11,959 bases of DNA from a bacterium (GTDB lineage: Bacteria > Bdellovibrionota > Bdellovibrionia > Bdellovibrionales > UBA1609): positions 1 through 11,959 of the forward strand of contig JAJYHS010000085.1 in NCBI GenBank assembly GCA_021784635.1, in the 5' to 3' direction. Each line of letters begins with the position of its first letter. Position 1 is the first letter of the stretch. The notes beneath the pieces are model-generated. The model was not told the DNA's origin and made no database searches. It saw nothing but the letters and a program-made list of their open reading frames with translations. Position numbers and translations under genes: made by a program. Shown here piece by piece: positions 1 through 7,062 of the stretch.

Positions 1-590
1 ATCTTGGTATTGGTATACCGACACTTGTCGCCAATTATATTCCGCGTGAAAAAAATGTGATGCTTCAAAGTGAAAATGGTTTATTGGGGATGGGCCCCTT
101 CCCTGCTGAAAATCGCGTCGATCCGGATCTCATTAACGCCGGCAAGCAAACGATTACAACAGTGCCCGGTGCGAGTTTTTTTTCTTCTGCCGATAGTTTT
201 GCGATGATTCGTGGGGGCCACATTGACCTTACCGTTTTAGGCGCCATGCAAGTTTCGCAAAACGGAGATATCGCAAACTGGATGATACCGGGCAAATTGG
301 TGAAAGGAATGGGCGGCGCTATGGATTTGGTCGCCGGCGCTAAATATGTCATCGTGGCCATGCAGCAGGTCGACGGCAAAGGCAGTAGTAAATTGGTCAA
401 AGCTTGTACACTGCCGCTCACCGGCGTGCACTGCGTTCATTTGATCGTGACGGACATGGGCGTTTACGAAATTACGCCCGATGGCTTTTTGCTCGTTGAA
501 GTGGCACCCGGGATTTCGGTCGACGAAATTCGGGCATCGACTGCGGGCGATCTCAAAATCTCAACTCAACTTAAAACAATGGCAATTTAG
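1..590 (+). CDS. scoB: 3-oxoacid CoA-transferase subunit B, 5'-truncated by the window edge
   Basis: Family I CoA-transferase beta subunit (ScoB/AtoA/PcaJ-like). With the alpha subunit it moves CoA between succinyl-CoA (or acetyl-CoA) and a 3-oxoacid such as acetoacetate, in the cytoplasm. The reading frame is open from base 3 with no start, so the N-terminus lies upstream, probably next to the alpha-subunit gene. The first visible residues ([14 protein letters not shown]) are typical of the family. The SENG signature follows, whose Glu (codon 72-74) is the family's catalytic residue that forms the glutamyl-CoA thioester. Further conserved blocks are LLGMGPFP, the [18 protein letters not shown] stretch and [18 protein letters not shown]. 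The C-terminus looks complete, ending in TAG. A GTG and an ATG at 57-62 are internal codons, not starts, because homology continues upstream of them. Substrate preference cannot be read here; scoB and atoA are both possible names. The next gene follows after 31 bases on the same strand. Confidence 0.93.
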   Translation, partial: LGIGIPTLVANYIPREKNVMLQSENGLLGMGPFPAENRVDPDLINAGKQTITTVPGASFFSSADSFAMIRGGHIDLTVLGAMQVSQNGDIANWMIPGKLVKGMGGAMDLVAGAKYVIVAMQQVDGKGSSKLVKACTLPLTGVHCVHLIVTDMGVYEITPDGFLLVEVAPGISVDEIRASTAGDLKISTQLKTMAI

Positions 591-607
591 AATAACGCCG
601 GTTTAAC

Positions 608-612
608 GGGAG
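608..612 (+). promoter_or_regulatory. Ribosome binding site deciding a TTG start
   Basis: GGGAG lies nine bases before the TTG at 622. No ATG or GTG start sits at a suitable distance, so this site supports the TTG start of the cyclic nucleotide-binding protein. Confidence 0.6.
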
Positions 613-621
613 TATCTTCGC

Positions 622-1608
622 TTGGCGAACCAGATCAAAGAGCTCAAAAAAGGGGAATTATTGTTTCGCGAGGGCGACCCGTCGGACGCGATGTATATTA
701 TTAAAAAAGGCAAGATCGCGATCGTCAAAACCAAAGGTACCGGTGAAGTCGAGTTGGCCGAACTCGGCCCGGGCGAACTTGTCGGCGAAATGGCGTTTTT
801 TGACAATAAGTCGCGATCGGCCGGTGCGCGCGCAAAACTTGATTCGTCCGTCATTGTTCTACCGTTCACATCACTTTTTGCGCAGTTTAAAACGTTTCCG
901 GAGTGGATGAAAGCTCTGGTAAAAAACGTGAACGGTAAGTTGCGATCCGCCAACGCTAAAATTAAAAACCTCGAAAGCGAGTCTTCCGCCGACGCGACCG
1001 CGTTTACTCCTCATTTAGTTACCCGTCTGTGCGCGATCATCACTCTGGTCGGGAACAAATACGGTGAAAAAACCACAACGGGTGTGACCATTGCCTACTC
1101 GACTCTGCGCAATTATTGCATCCAGATTTTTCAAACACCGACGAACAAACTCGACAAGATGATGGAAGCGCTTCAAAGTTTCGGCATCTTAAAAGTCGAA
1201 GACATCGGTCAGGGCCGTAAAAAAGTCACGCTCGTCAAATTTGAATTTTTATCGGAATTTGTCGATTGGTATAACAGCTATCTTTTTGAAGAAGAAAGTA
1301 AACGCGTAACGATCGACGAAAAAGAGTTGCCCGTGCTAAAGGCGTTGGTTTTTTACGGCCGTAAACAAAAAGCAGATGATAAAGGCCTTGTGACGGTCAG
1401 CCTCACCGACATGCAAATCAATTCAATGAGCGAATTAGGGCACCCGTTCAATCTCAACGATACGGACTCACTGGTTGAAAAAAATTTAGTGCAAGAAAAG
1501 CATTCGGGTGAAGGTGGAGCTGTAACACAGACATTTTCAATCCAAAATATTTCAACTCTTGCTTCTTACTGGGAGCTCGTTTTTGCACTTGAAAAGGTTG
1601 AAAGCTAA
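622..1608 (+). CDS. CRP-like cyclic nucleotide-binding protein with probable winged-helix region
   Basis: The N-terminal part (residues about 5-105) is a cyclic nucleotide-binding domain: a beta-roll with FREGDPSDAMYII-KKGK, then a phosphate-binding cassette GEMAFFDNKSRSAGARA (55-71). Its Gly55-Glu56 and Arg65-Ser66 match the cAMP-contacting positions of E. coli CRP, so ligand binding is likely. A polar helical linker (about 100-120) follows. Residues about 133-207 show a helix, a probable recognition helix (TPTNKLDKMMEALQSFGIL) and a basic hairpin (GQGRKKV), which I read as a winged helix. A second region (about 233-308) could be another such unit. At 328 residues it is longer than CRP (about 210), and no canonical CRP helix-turn-helix signature is visible. 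The start is TTG, supported by GGGAG at 608-612 nine bases upstream; no ATG lies near. It follows the CoA-transferase by 31 bases and may share its transcript. DNA binding is inferred. Confidence 0.82.
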   Translation: MANQIKELKKGELLFREGDPSDAMYIIKKGKIAIVKTKGTGEVELAELGPGELVGEMAFFDNKSRSAGARAKLDSSVIVLPFTSLFAQFKTFPEWMKALVKNVNGKLRSANAKIKNLESESSADATAFTPHLVTRLCAIITLVGNKYGEKTTTGVTIAYSTLRNYCIQIFQTPTNKLDKMMEALQSFGILKVEDIGQGRKKVTLVKFEFLSEFVDWYNSYLFEEESKRVTIDEKELPVLKALVFYGRKQKADDKGLVTVSLTDMQINSMSELGHPFNLNDTDSLVEKNLVQEKHSGEGGAVTQTFSIQNISTLASYWELVFALEKVES

Positions 1609-1627
1609 TCTGTTAAGAACGAATCGG

Positions 1628-2131
1628 TCAAATCGCCGAGAGCCTCACAAACGCGTAAATGACGGTGTCATTACGCGAGGGACAAATTGCGCCTAACGCC
1701 CGCTCATGTATTTTGAGTTCACCATTCTTTAAAGAAAAACGTTCGCGGCTCGCCACGGTATTTGATCTATCAATGATTGCACCTTTGCAAACAATCTCAG
1801 AACTACCGACACCGAAGATGATGTGCTGACCAGTAACCCTGTACGGATTTAACGACAGTAGCTGACATGGTCCCGCTTTCTCGATTTTTGCGATCCGCTG
1901 ACCCTCAAAATCAATTGCGAGCCATGAAGCCATTTGATTGGCTTTAGTTGAAATCCGATCCCCGCTTTTACAGTAAACGCCGGTCAACCCCCACATGCCG
2001 TGCAATAAAATCGCCTTGCTTTGGGGGCGTTTTGCGGCTTGAACGGTACAACTATAAAATGCTACGCCCGGACAAGACAGCGCCACAAACAAAATTAATC
2101 GAAATGCTCGAAATGTATTCTTAACCCTCAT
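1628..2131 (-). CDS. Small secreted protein with four mature cysteines, function unknown
   Basis: I do not recognise this 167-residue protein. It starts with a basic N-terminus (MRVKNTFRAFR), a hydrophobic stretch (about 11-27) and a plausible signal peptidase I site after VQA (29-32), so it is probably exported. No good lipobox is present; Cys20 and Cys28 lie inside the signal peptide. The mature part begins near a WGLTGVYC motif and holds Cys54, Cys89, Cys115 and Cys150, enough for two disulfides. Alternating hydrophobic and polar stretches (SWLAIDFEG, YRVTGQHIIFGVG) suggest a small beta-rich fold. The size and the G-x-W start recall lipocalin-like or META-like barrels, but this is only an impression. 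It is the last gene of the minus-strand block, 101 bases after pyruvate kinase and separated by two inverted repeats, so it may have its own promoter. No clear Shine-Dalgarno sequence precedes the ATG. The plus-strand neighbour ends 19 bases away and is convergent. Confidence 0.72.
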   Translation of the reverse strand: MRVKNTFRAFRLILFVALSCPGVAFYSCTVQAAKRPQSKAILLHGMWGLTGVYCKSGDRISTKANQMASWLAIDFEGQRIAKIEKAGPCQLLSLNPYRVTGQHIIFGVGSSEIVCKGAIIDRSNTVASRERFSLKNGELKIHERALGAICPSRNDTVIYAFVRLSAI

Positions 2132-2176
2132 TACGGGCGCACTGTACTACAATGATGACAAATTTTGTTAAAATAT

Positions 2177-2198
2177 CGCATAAACCTCGATTTATGCG
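2177..2198. repeat. Inverted repeat, 8-bp perfect arms, between pyk and the secreted protein gene
   Basis: CGCATAAA (2177-2184) and TTTATGCG (2191-2198) are perfect complements around a 6-base centre. On the minus strand it lies downstream of the pyruvate kinase stop and 46 bases upstream of the secreted-protein ATG. It is followed by an A/T-rich stretch without a clean T run. It could be a weak terminator or an operator for the downstream gene. Confidence 0.5.
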
Positions 2199-2214
2199 GA
2201 TAAATTATGAAATG

Positions 2215-2229
2215 TTTACCGCTGGTAAA
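2215..2229. repeat. Small inverted repeat just after the pyk stop codon
   Basis: TTTACC (2215-2220) and GGTAAA (2224-2229) pair around a 3-base centre, starting four bases beyond the pyruvate kinase stop on the minus strand. With the second inverted repeat at 2177-2198 it makes two hairpins in a 53-base span. Such an arrangement could stabilise the pyk mRNA 3' end or help termination; no T tract follows. Confidence 0.4.
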
Positions 2230-2232
2230 TAT

Positions 2233-3702
2233 CTATGGTTGATACCGTAATGGCAAACCGGACTCGCTTCGTGGTGCGCGACCAGTTCCAACCTGAAAAA
2301 TTCGCATAGTGTTAGTTTTAGCGCCCTGATGAACCGGCAATCCAAGCGTCATTATTATTTTGTCGCCCGGTTGGCAAAGACCGTACTGTAGCAGCTTTTG
2401 TTCGATTTGTTCCATCGCTTCTTCGCTGCTTTTATACGGCAGAATCGGAAGCGTTTGAATTCCCCAAACCAATTCCAGCCGGTTCAAAGTTTCAGGAACG
2501 TGTGTAACAGCTACAATTTTTGCCCGTGGACGAAATCCTGAAATCAGCGTTGCCGTTCGACCAGTCGTCGATAGGCACACAATTACCGGCGCGTTGATTT
2601 TAAGCGCTGAAAGCGAGGCGCTGGCGCTAATTGTTTCTGCGACTTCCATAAATTCCTGATCGAGCGAAATGTCATAGTAGAGATCACTTGATCGTTCAAC
2701 TTCTAGAATAATTTCGTGCATCGTTTGAATACATTTGAACGGATATTTTCCGCTCGCCGATTCTGCCGACAGCATACACGCATCGGAGCCATCAAGAACG
2801 GCGTTTGCGACATCGGTAATCTCAGCCCGCGTCGGCCGCGGATTTTCAACCATCGAATCGAGCATCTGAGTCGCGGTGATCACCGGCCGGCCCATGTCAT
2901 TACACAATGATATAATCCGTTTTTGTTTCTGCGGAAGTAACGTCTGCCCCACTTCGACTGCCAAATCTCCGCGCGCCACCATCACTCCATCGCTTAAGGC
3001 GACGATATCTTCAAGATTTTCAAGCGCCTCGGCCATCTCAATTTTGGCGATTATCCGTGTATTCGGGTTTTTCGATTGAATAATCTCGCGGAGTTTTTGA
3101 ATATCGCTACCCTGCCGAACAAAACTGAGCGCGACATAATCGACCTTCTGCGCGAGCCCAAATTCAAGATCATTTAAATCTTTTTCGGTCATACAATCGA
3201 CCGGCAAGCGTGCGCCCGGCAGATTCATGCCCTTTCGGTCCTTTAGCACTCCCCCAAAAACCACTCGGCATTTCACTTCAGTATCTGCCACAGACAAAAC
3301 GCTCAATTCGAGCAAACCGTCGTCGAGAAGAATTCGCGTCCCCGGCTGACACGACTGCGGCAGCTCTTTAAAATCCGTTGTAATGGTTTTTTCGTCGCCC
3401 AGTTCAAGCGTCGTCGATATGGAAATTTCAGCGCCTTCTTTCAGCGTTACCGCGCCGCCATTGAGACGGCCGACGCGAATTTTTGGCCCCTGAAGGTCTT
3501 GCAAAATCGCGACTGGCGCGTTGAGCTCCAAAGACAACTCACGAATATGCCGGATCACTGCGAGGTGCTCAGCATGCTCTCCGTGTGAAAAATTGAGCCG
3601 CGCGACATTCATACCGGCTCGAATGGCTTTTTCAAGATTTTCACGCGACCGCGTCGAAGGCCCTATGGTCGCGACGATTTTGGTTCGTCGATCCGCCAAC
3701 AT
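2233..3702 (-). CDS. pyk: Pyruvate kinase, predicted K+-independent type
   Basis: Final ATP-forming step of glycolysis: phosphoenolpyruvate plus ADP gives pyruvate plus ATP, in the cytoplasm. At 489 residues it is normal length. The N-terminal barrel begins with TKIVATIGPSTRS, then MNVARLNFSHG (Arg35, Asn37, Ser39). The active-site signature RIIAKIEMAEAL carries catalytic Lys220 and metal ligand Glu222; VARGDLAVE supplies Asp246; ATQMLDSM and PRPTRAE complete the site. The B domain lies at about 75-175 and the C-terminal domain runs from about 345 to the end. The segment DLQGPKIRV has Leu70, Gln71, Lys74 and Val77 where K+-dependent enzymes have Thr, Lys, Glu and Thr. That pattern belongs to the K+-independent branch, as in E. 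coli PykA. The ATG is preceded by GGGAG (about seven bases away) in an 18-base gap after the coiled-coil gene, so the two are very likely co-transcribed. Confidence 0.97.
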   Translation of the reverse strand: MLADRRTKIVATIGPSTRSRENLEKAIRAGMNVARLNFSHGEHAEHLAVIRHIRELSLELNAPVAILQDLQGPKIRVGRLNGGAVTLKEGAEISISTTLELGDEKTITTDFKELPQSCQPGTRILLDDGLLELSVLSVADTEVKCRVVFGGVLKDRKGMNLPGARLPVDCMTEKDLNDLEFGLAQKVDYVALSFVRQGSDIQKLREIIQSKNPNTRIIAKIEMAEALENLEDIVALSDGVMVARGDLAVEVGQTLLPQKQKRIISLCNDMGRPVITATQMLDSMVENPRPTRAEITDVANAVLDGSDACMLSAESASGKYPFKCIQTMHEIILEVERSSDLYYDISLDQEFMEVAETISASASLSALKINAPVIVCLSTTGRTATLISGFRPRAKIVAVTHVPETLNRLELVWGIQTLPILPYKSSEEAMEQIEQKLLQYGLCQPGDKIIMTLGLPVHQGAKTNTMRIFQVGTGRAPRSESGLPLRYQP

Positions 3703-3720
3703 GTTGTGCTCCCGCTTAAA

Positions 3721-5403
3721 CTACGACTTTTCTTCTTGTTTCATAGTCGTGAGCACTTGGTCTAGCTTTTCTTGATTGCGTCGATCGATTTCGTGAACTT
3801 CTCGCTCGTGCGCGAGCTCCGCGAGCCTCATTTTATCTTGATACTGTATTTTCTGGGTTTCGAGCTGCTGATGGGATTCACGTTTCATTTCTTTGACTAA
3901 ACGGCGATCGCGAATTTGATCCTGTTGGCGCTCAAGTGTCAATTTGTCCTGCAAATTATTGATTTGATTTTGATAATGTTCTTTGAGATTCGCCAAATTC
4001 TCTTGATCTCGCATTTCTTGGTGTTCGGCGTGCTCTTCAACAGTACGCAACTCAGCCGCGCTCTTTTTGCGCATCTCGAGCATAAGGTCGCGCCGCTTGG
4101 TTTGAAACGCTTGTCTTTCTTGTTGAACATTAGCAACGTAATTCTTTCGGAGCTGTTTTTCGGTTTCAAATGCATTCTGCCGGATTTTTTTGATTCTCTC
4201 ACTCGCCAGATTTTGCTCGTATTGATTACGAAGCGTCGACTGTTGCTTTTGATTCGCCAAGGCCTCTTGATTAATTTCATTTTCGAGATCCGATTGCGAA
4301 AGAACCTGGCGTTCATCGGTCTGCATCTGCTGGCTGTCTTTTTCGTGGATCTTTCGAATATTCGCGGCATTGATGGCGTTACTGTCTCTTAGCGCTTCGA
4401 CCCGCTCCCGCTGAAGATCAGCGTATTTCTGCTGATAGTCATTTTCAATATTTTTAATTTCACGTTGGGCTTGCGCCTCTTCGTTCACGTTATTTAAAAC
4501 CTTTTCTTGTTTGGCTCTCGCCAATTCAAACTTGAGATCGCGCAGCTCATTATTCATGCGATCTTCAATACGGTCGTGGGCCTGTTCATCGATGCCCTGC
4601 AATTTTTCATTTTCATTCTGAAGTGATTCGTCATAGCGCTGGCGAAGAGTCTTTAAATTTTGGTTAAATCCGTCCCGCGCCCTTGCCAATTCTGCGTGTT
4701 GCATCTCTTCTTTATTCTGCAACATGCTCATATCGTGAGATTCAATTCGATCTTCATTGTTTTGATAATGCTGTTTTTGATCGTGCAACCGCATTTCATA
4801 ATAACGGTTTAGTTCGTCATTTTCTTTTTGAAGCTGGCCCACTTCTTGATCACGGCTCATGCGAATAGCTTCGGTTTCTTTTTGATGCTGTGTATTGAGA
4901 TCTTTGCGCGTTTGATCGACAGCCCGCTTTTCGCTTGCTCGGATCTGATTCAAATTATTTTCGAACTGTTGGGACTGTTGCGCTTGCTGATCGGCATATT
5001 GTTGCTCAAGTTCGCTCAGGCGGTTGTTCTGATCCATGTTATTGGTGCGTAGCTCTTCGTTCGCTTCAAAACGAGCGCGCTCCAGCCTGTCTTGATTTTC
5101 GGCCCGCAACTTTTCGACTTGTTTGGCGTGCATTTTGCGAAGCTGGTCGATTTCGTTCTGATATTCCATATCCCGTCGAGTAATCGCGTCTTGATTAGCC
5201 TCGCGGTCTCTATTTAATATTTTTTGGTTTTGCCGCTCGAGATCCGTGATTCGGCGATCGTAATACTTATTCAATTTCGCGAGCTGAAAGTTTTGATTCT
5301 TTATCAGGTCGTCTATTTTTTTTTGATAACGTTCGCGCTGATCGCGCAATTCGTCAGCTTGCCAGTCGTGATGAGATGACTTTGACCCGATAATTGAACC
5401 CAT
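3721..5403 (-). CDS. Long hendecad coiled-coil rod protein
   Basis: No catalytic domain is visible. After a short head (MGSIIGSKSSHHDW) nearly all 560 residues are predicted helix rich in Gln, Glu, Arg, Asn and Lys. I find no proline, no cysteine, one tryptophan (14) and five glycines. The helix follows an 11-residue repeat in one unbroken register from about residue 26 to 554. Eleven of the 15 tyrosines (26, 48, 81, 136, 202, 213, 257, 323, 422, 477, 521) and Phe147, 246 and 433 fall on the same repeat position. The position four residues later is Leu, Ile, Val or Met in 33 of 48 repeats. This is an a-d-h hendecad core. There is no signal peptide or membrane segment, so it is probably cytoplasmic: a structural filament or scaffold in the manner of bacterial intermediate filament-like proteins. 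A membrane-lying amphipathic 11-mer helix is the alternative. It starts with ATG without a clear Shine-Dalgarno site, 78 bases after the FecR-like gene and 18 bases before pyk. Confidence 0.88.
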   Translation of the reverse strand: MGSIIGSKSSHHDWQADELRDQRERYQKKIDDLIKNQNFQLAKLNKYYDRRITDLERQNQKILNRDREANQDAITRRDMEYQNEIDQLRKMHAKQVEKLRAENQDRLERARFEANEELRTNNMDQNNRLSELEQQYADQQAQQSQQFENNLNQIRASEKRAVDQTRKDLNTQHQKETEAIRMSRDQEVGQLQKENDELNRYYEMRLHDQKQHYQNNEDRIESHDMSMLQNKEEMQHAELARARDGFNQNLKTLRQRYDESLQNENEKLQGIDEQAHDRIEDRMNNELRDLKFELARAKQEKVLNNVNEEAQAQREIKNIENDYQQKYADLQRERVEALRDSNAINAANIRKIHEKDSQQMQTDERQVLSQSDLENEINQEALANQKQQSTLRNQYEQNLASERIKKIRQNAFETEKQLRKNYVANVQQERQAFQTKRRDLMLEMRKKSAAELRTVEEHAEHQEMRDQENLANLKEHYQNQINNLQDKLTLERQQDQIRDRRLVKEMKRESHQQLETQKIQYQDKMRLAELAHEREVHEIDRRNQEKLDQVLTTMKQEEKS

Positions 5404-5481
5404 AGATTAAGCGTATCATTACGAAACAACTTCGGCGATGGCTCCAAAGTCCAGATCGCGCATTTTTGTTGGGTGTCGTTG

Positions 5482-6291
5482 TTAAAGATTGTTCGGATTG
5501 ACGCCAATAAAATTTTCGGTGCGAAATAGATCCCGAAGCTTTTGGTTTTCGGCCCGCTCCTTAGCCCTTCGACGAGCCAGCCGCTCTTTTTCGGCTCGCG
5601 CCGAAGCCAGCTCCCGCTCGACAACCTGTCTGTACCAAGGGCCAACTGCAGAAATGGCCGACACCCAATTCGGTAAAAAGGCCTTTACGTTCTGTTTGAA
5701 ATGGCTCAAATCATTTTGCGCGTAAACCTGCGCCCACGTCTTAAGCAAATTACGTACGACCGCCGCATGCGGAAAACCCGTACGCGCCACTCCCGATTGC
5801 GAAATACGCGCCATGCGCACGACCATGCCTTTCGGCAGCGGGAGCGCCGCCTTTTCGCCGCGCGGTTGATAAACTAAATTACTTGTTAGGTTTGTCACAT
5901 CGATGTACCGGTCTTGCACGAAGATTAATGCCGACCCTTTCGTGAGTCTTGCCGCTCCATAGAGAGTTTTGACAATGACCGGTTTGTGCGCGCGCAACCA
6001 AAAAACTCCGCGAACCAGGTGAAGAGTCATCGTTGCCGAAGACGCTTGGTTCGGACTGCGATCAACGACCAAGCTCGCATCGGATGACATTCTCAGGTCG
6101 CCAAACGCTAAATGCATAGTCCGTTTTGTTTTATCGTTCAAATACGCACAGGCTTTGAAACGGCTAACGTGTTTAATACAACTGGAAGGCAGCTCAACAG
6201 GTATGGCTTTCACTCTCACGTCAAGAACAGAGGCGAGAATAAACGCGGCGATTATGAGCAAGCGCCGAGACATGGGTTTCGCGAAAATCAC
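5482..6291 (-). CDS. Secreted FecR-like domain protein with charged C-terminal helix
   Basis: A signal peptide (basic MSRR at 7-10, hydrophobic 11-22, possible cleavage after VKA near residue 29) suggests export. Residues about 90-165 resemble a FecR domain: GVFWLRAH, then VKTLYGAARLTKGSALIFV, a beta hairpin IDVTNLTSNLVYQPRG and LPKGMVVRM. FecR-type domains are periplasmic beta-structures in sigma regulation and in many envelope proteins; no sigma or anti-sigma gene is nearby. Mature Cys38 and Cys48 could form a disulfide. The C-terminus (about 220-257) is a very charged helix rich in Ala, Glu and Arg. The start is GTG at 6291, which overlaps the TGA of the TPR gene as GTGA. AGGAGG (6296-6301) inside that gene's last codons serves as its ribosome site, though only four bases away. 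The ATG at 6273 would still give a signal peptide but lacks a ribosome site. The two genes are therefore probably translationally coupled. FecR assignment is moderate; the exact role is unknown. Confidence 0.75.
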   Translation of the reverse strand: MIFAKPMSRRLLIIAAFILASVLDVRVKAIPVELPSSCIKHVSRFKACAYLNDKTKRTMHLAFGDLRMSSDASLVVDRSPNQASSATMTLHLVRGVFWLRAHKPVIVKTLYGAARLTKGSALIFVQDRYIDVTNLTSNLVYQPRGEKAALPLPKGMVVRMARISQSGVARTGFPHAAVVRNLLKTWAQVYAQNDLSHFKQNVKAFLPNWVSAISAVGPWYRQVVERELASARAEKERLARRRAKERAENQKLRDLFRTENFIGVNPNNL

Positions 6292-6977
6292 ATCGCCTCC
6301 TGACGAAGCCCATTGGCCGCCAGTTGTGCAAGCTCGCGATTTGAAAACGACTTCATTACGGTTCGATAGATATCGGCAGCGCCTTTGTAACGATTCTTTA
6401 TCTGATAGATTTGCGCCATGCGAATCATTGCATAGCCGGTCAACTCATTGGCCGGAAAAAGATCGATCATTTGATTTGCATAAGCTATGGCCTGACTATA
6501 TTTACCGAGTCGAAAACTGCCTTCTACGATTAAGAACATGGCTTTGGGGACATCGTATGAATACGGATGGTTGTTGATAAGCGACCTAAAGATGGAAATG
6601 GCCGCTCGGTAATTTTTATCGTTGAATTGCCGGCTGGCTTGATTAAAGAGCGATTGGGCGGTTTGAAATCCCAAAACATCATTCGACTGATCTTGAACGA
6701 CACTGGCCAACATTCGCTGCGGATAACTTTTCTCGCCAAAGCCTTCTTTTTTGATCGCGGACGGCAAAAGTGTAGCAACTTCAGTTTTGAAATCGGCGAA
6801 TTCGTACGACAATAGAAGCGTTTTAAATTTCTGCTGGCGCACGCGATACTGTAGAGCTTCAATTTGATCGTGAAGCTCATGAATAGGACTAAAATGCTGC
6901 CGGAGCCGACTGTAAAACAACGTCAGCGCGAGCGTCATCGTCAGCGTGAATGTAACTAAGACATTAGAACTCATCAC
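6288..6977 (-). CDS. Membrane-anchored TPR protein
   Basis: A hydrophobic N-terminal segment (about 5-22, LVTFTLTMTLALTLFYS) followed by Arg residues suggests a single membrane anchor; no lipobox is present. Residues about 32-65 can form a short coiled coil. From about 107 to 214 there are three tetratricopeptide-like helix pairs, seen from AQSLFNQASRQFNDKNYRAAISIF, then KAMFLIVEGSFRLGKYSQAIAYANQMIDLFP, then AMIRMAQIYQIKNRYKGAADIY. The pattern resembles the C-terminal TPR of CpoB/YbgF-type envelope proteins, but it is not enough to name it. TPRs bind partner proteins; the overlapping downstream FecR-like gene is the natural candidate partner. The start is GTG at 6977 or ATG at 6974; neither has a clear Shine-Dalgarno sequence. 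It follows argS by 85 bases on the same strand. Confidence 0.78.
   Translation of the reverse strand: MMSSNVLVTFTLTMTLALTLFYSRLRQHFSPIHELHDQIEALQYRVRQQKFKTLLLSYEFADFKTEVATLLPSAIKKEGFGEKSYPQRMLASVVQDQSNDVLGFQTAQSLFNQASRQFNDKNYRAAISIFRSLINNHPYSYDVPKAMFLIVEGSFRLGKYSQAIAYANQMIDLFPANELTGYAMIRMAQIYQIKNRYKGAADIYRTVMKSFSNRELAQLAANGLRQEAM
6296..6301 (-). promoter_or_regulatory. Ribosome binding site of the FecR-like gene, inside the TPR gene
   Basis: AGGAGG on the minus strand sits four bases before the GTG at 6291 and within the last codons (QEAM) of the TPR gene. It decides in favour of the GTG start and a GTGA stop-start overlap, which suggests translational coupling. Confidence 0.6.
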
Positions 6978-7062
6978 ATTTCGTATCGGAAATTAATGTC
7001 AAAAATTGAACTTCGACTCGTTTCGAGACTCGCCTTTGGTCTGCCGGGGTCGCTCTATTGCT

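Noticed and set aside
65..421. A 118-codon minus-strand frame opposite the CoA-transferase
   Set aside because: The plus-strand frame carries clear CoA-transferase homology; the antisense frame has no recognisable feature.
1609..1627. Possible terminator between the convergent cyclic nucleotide-binding and secreted-protein genes
   Set aside because: The 19-base gap shows no inverted repeat and no T tract.
3939..4370. A 143-codon minus-strand frame within the coiled-coil gene
   Set aside because: It is a shifted frame of the same gene, rich in Arg, Lys and Ser, with no start signal. The main frame shows the continuous hendecad register, so no frameshift is needed.
3916..4392. A 158-codon plus-strand frame that reads like a hydrophobic membrane protein
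   Set aside because: It is the antisense of the coiled-coil gene. Glu, Lys and Gln codons read backwards give Leu, Phe and Ile, so the hydrophobicity is an artefact. No ribosome site or separate promoter is seen.
6978..7062. TTGACA on the minus strand upstream of the TPR gene as a promoter
   Set aside because: A 17-base spacer would place the -10 element on the start codon itself, with no acceptable hexamer, so it cannot drive the gene from the proposed start.
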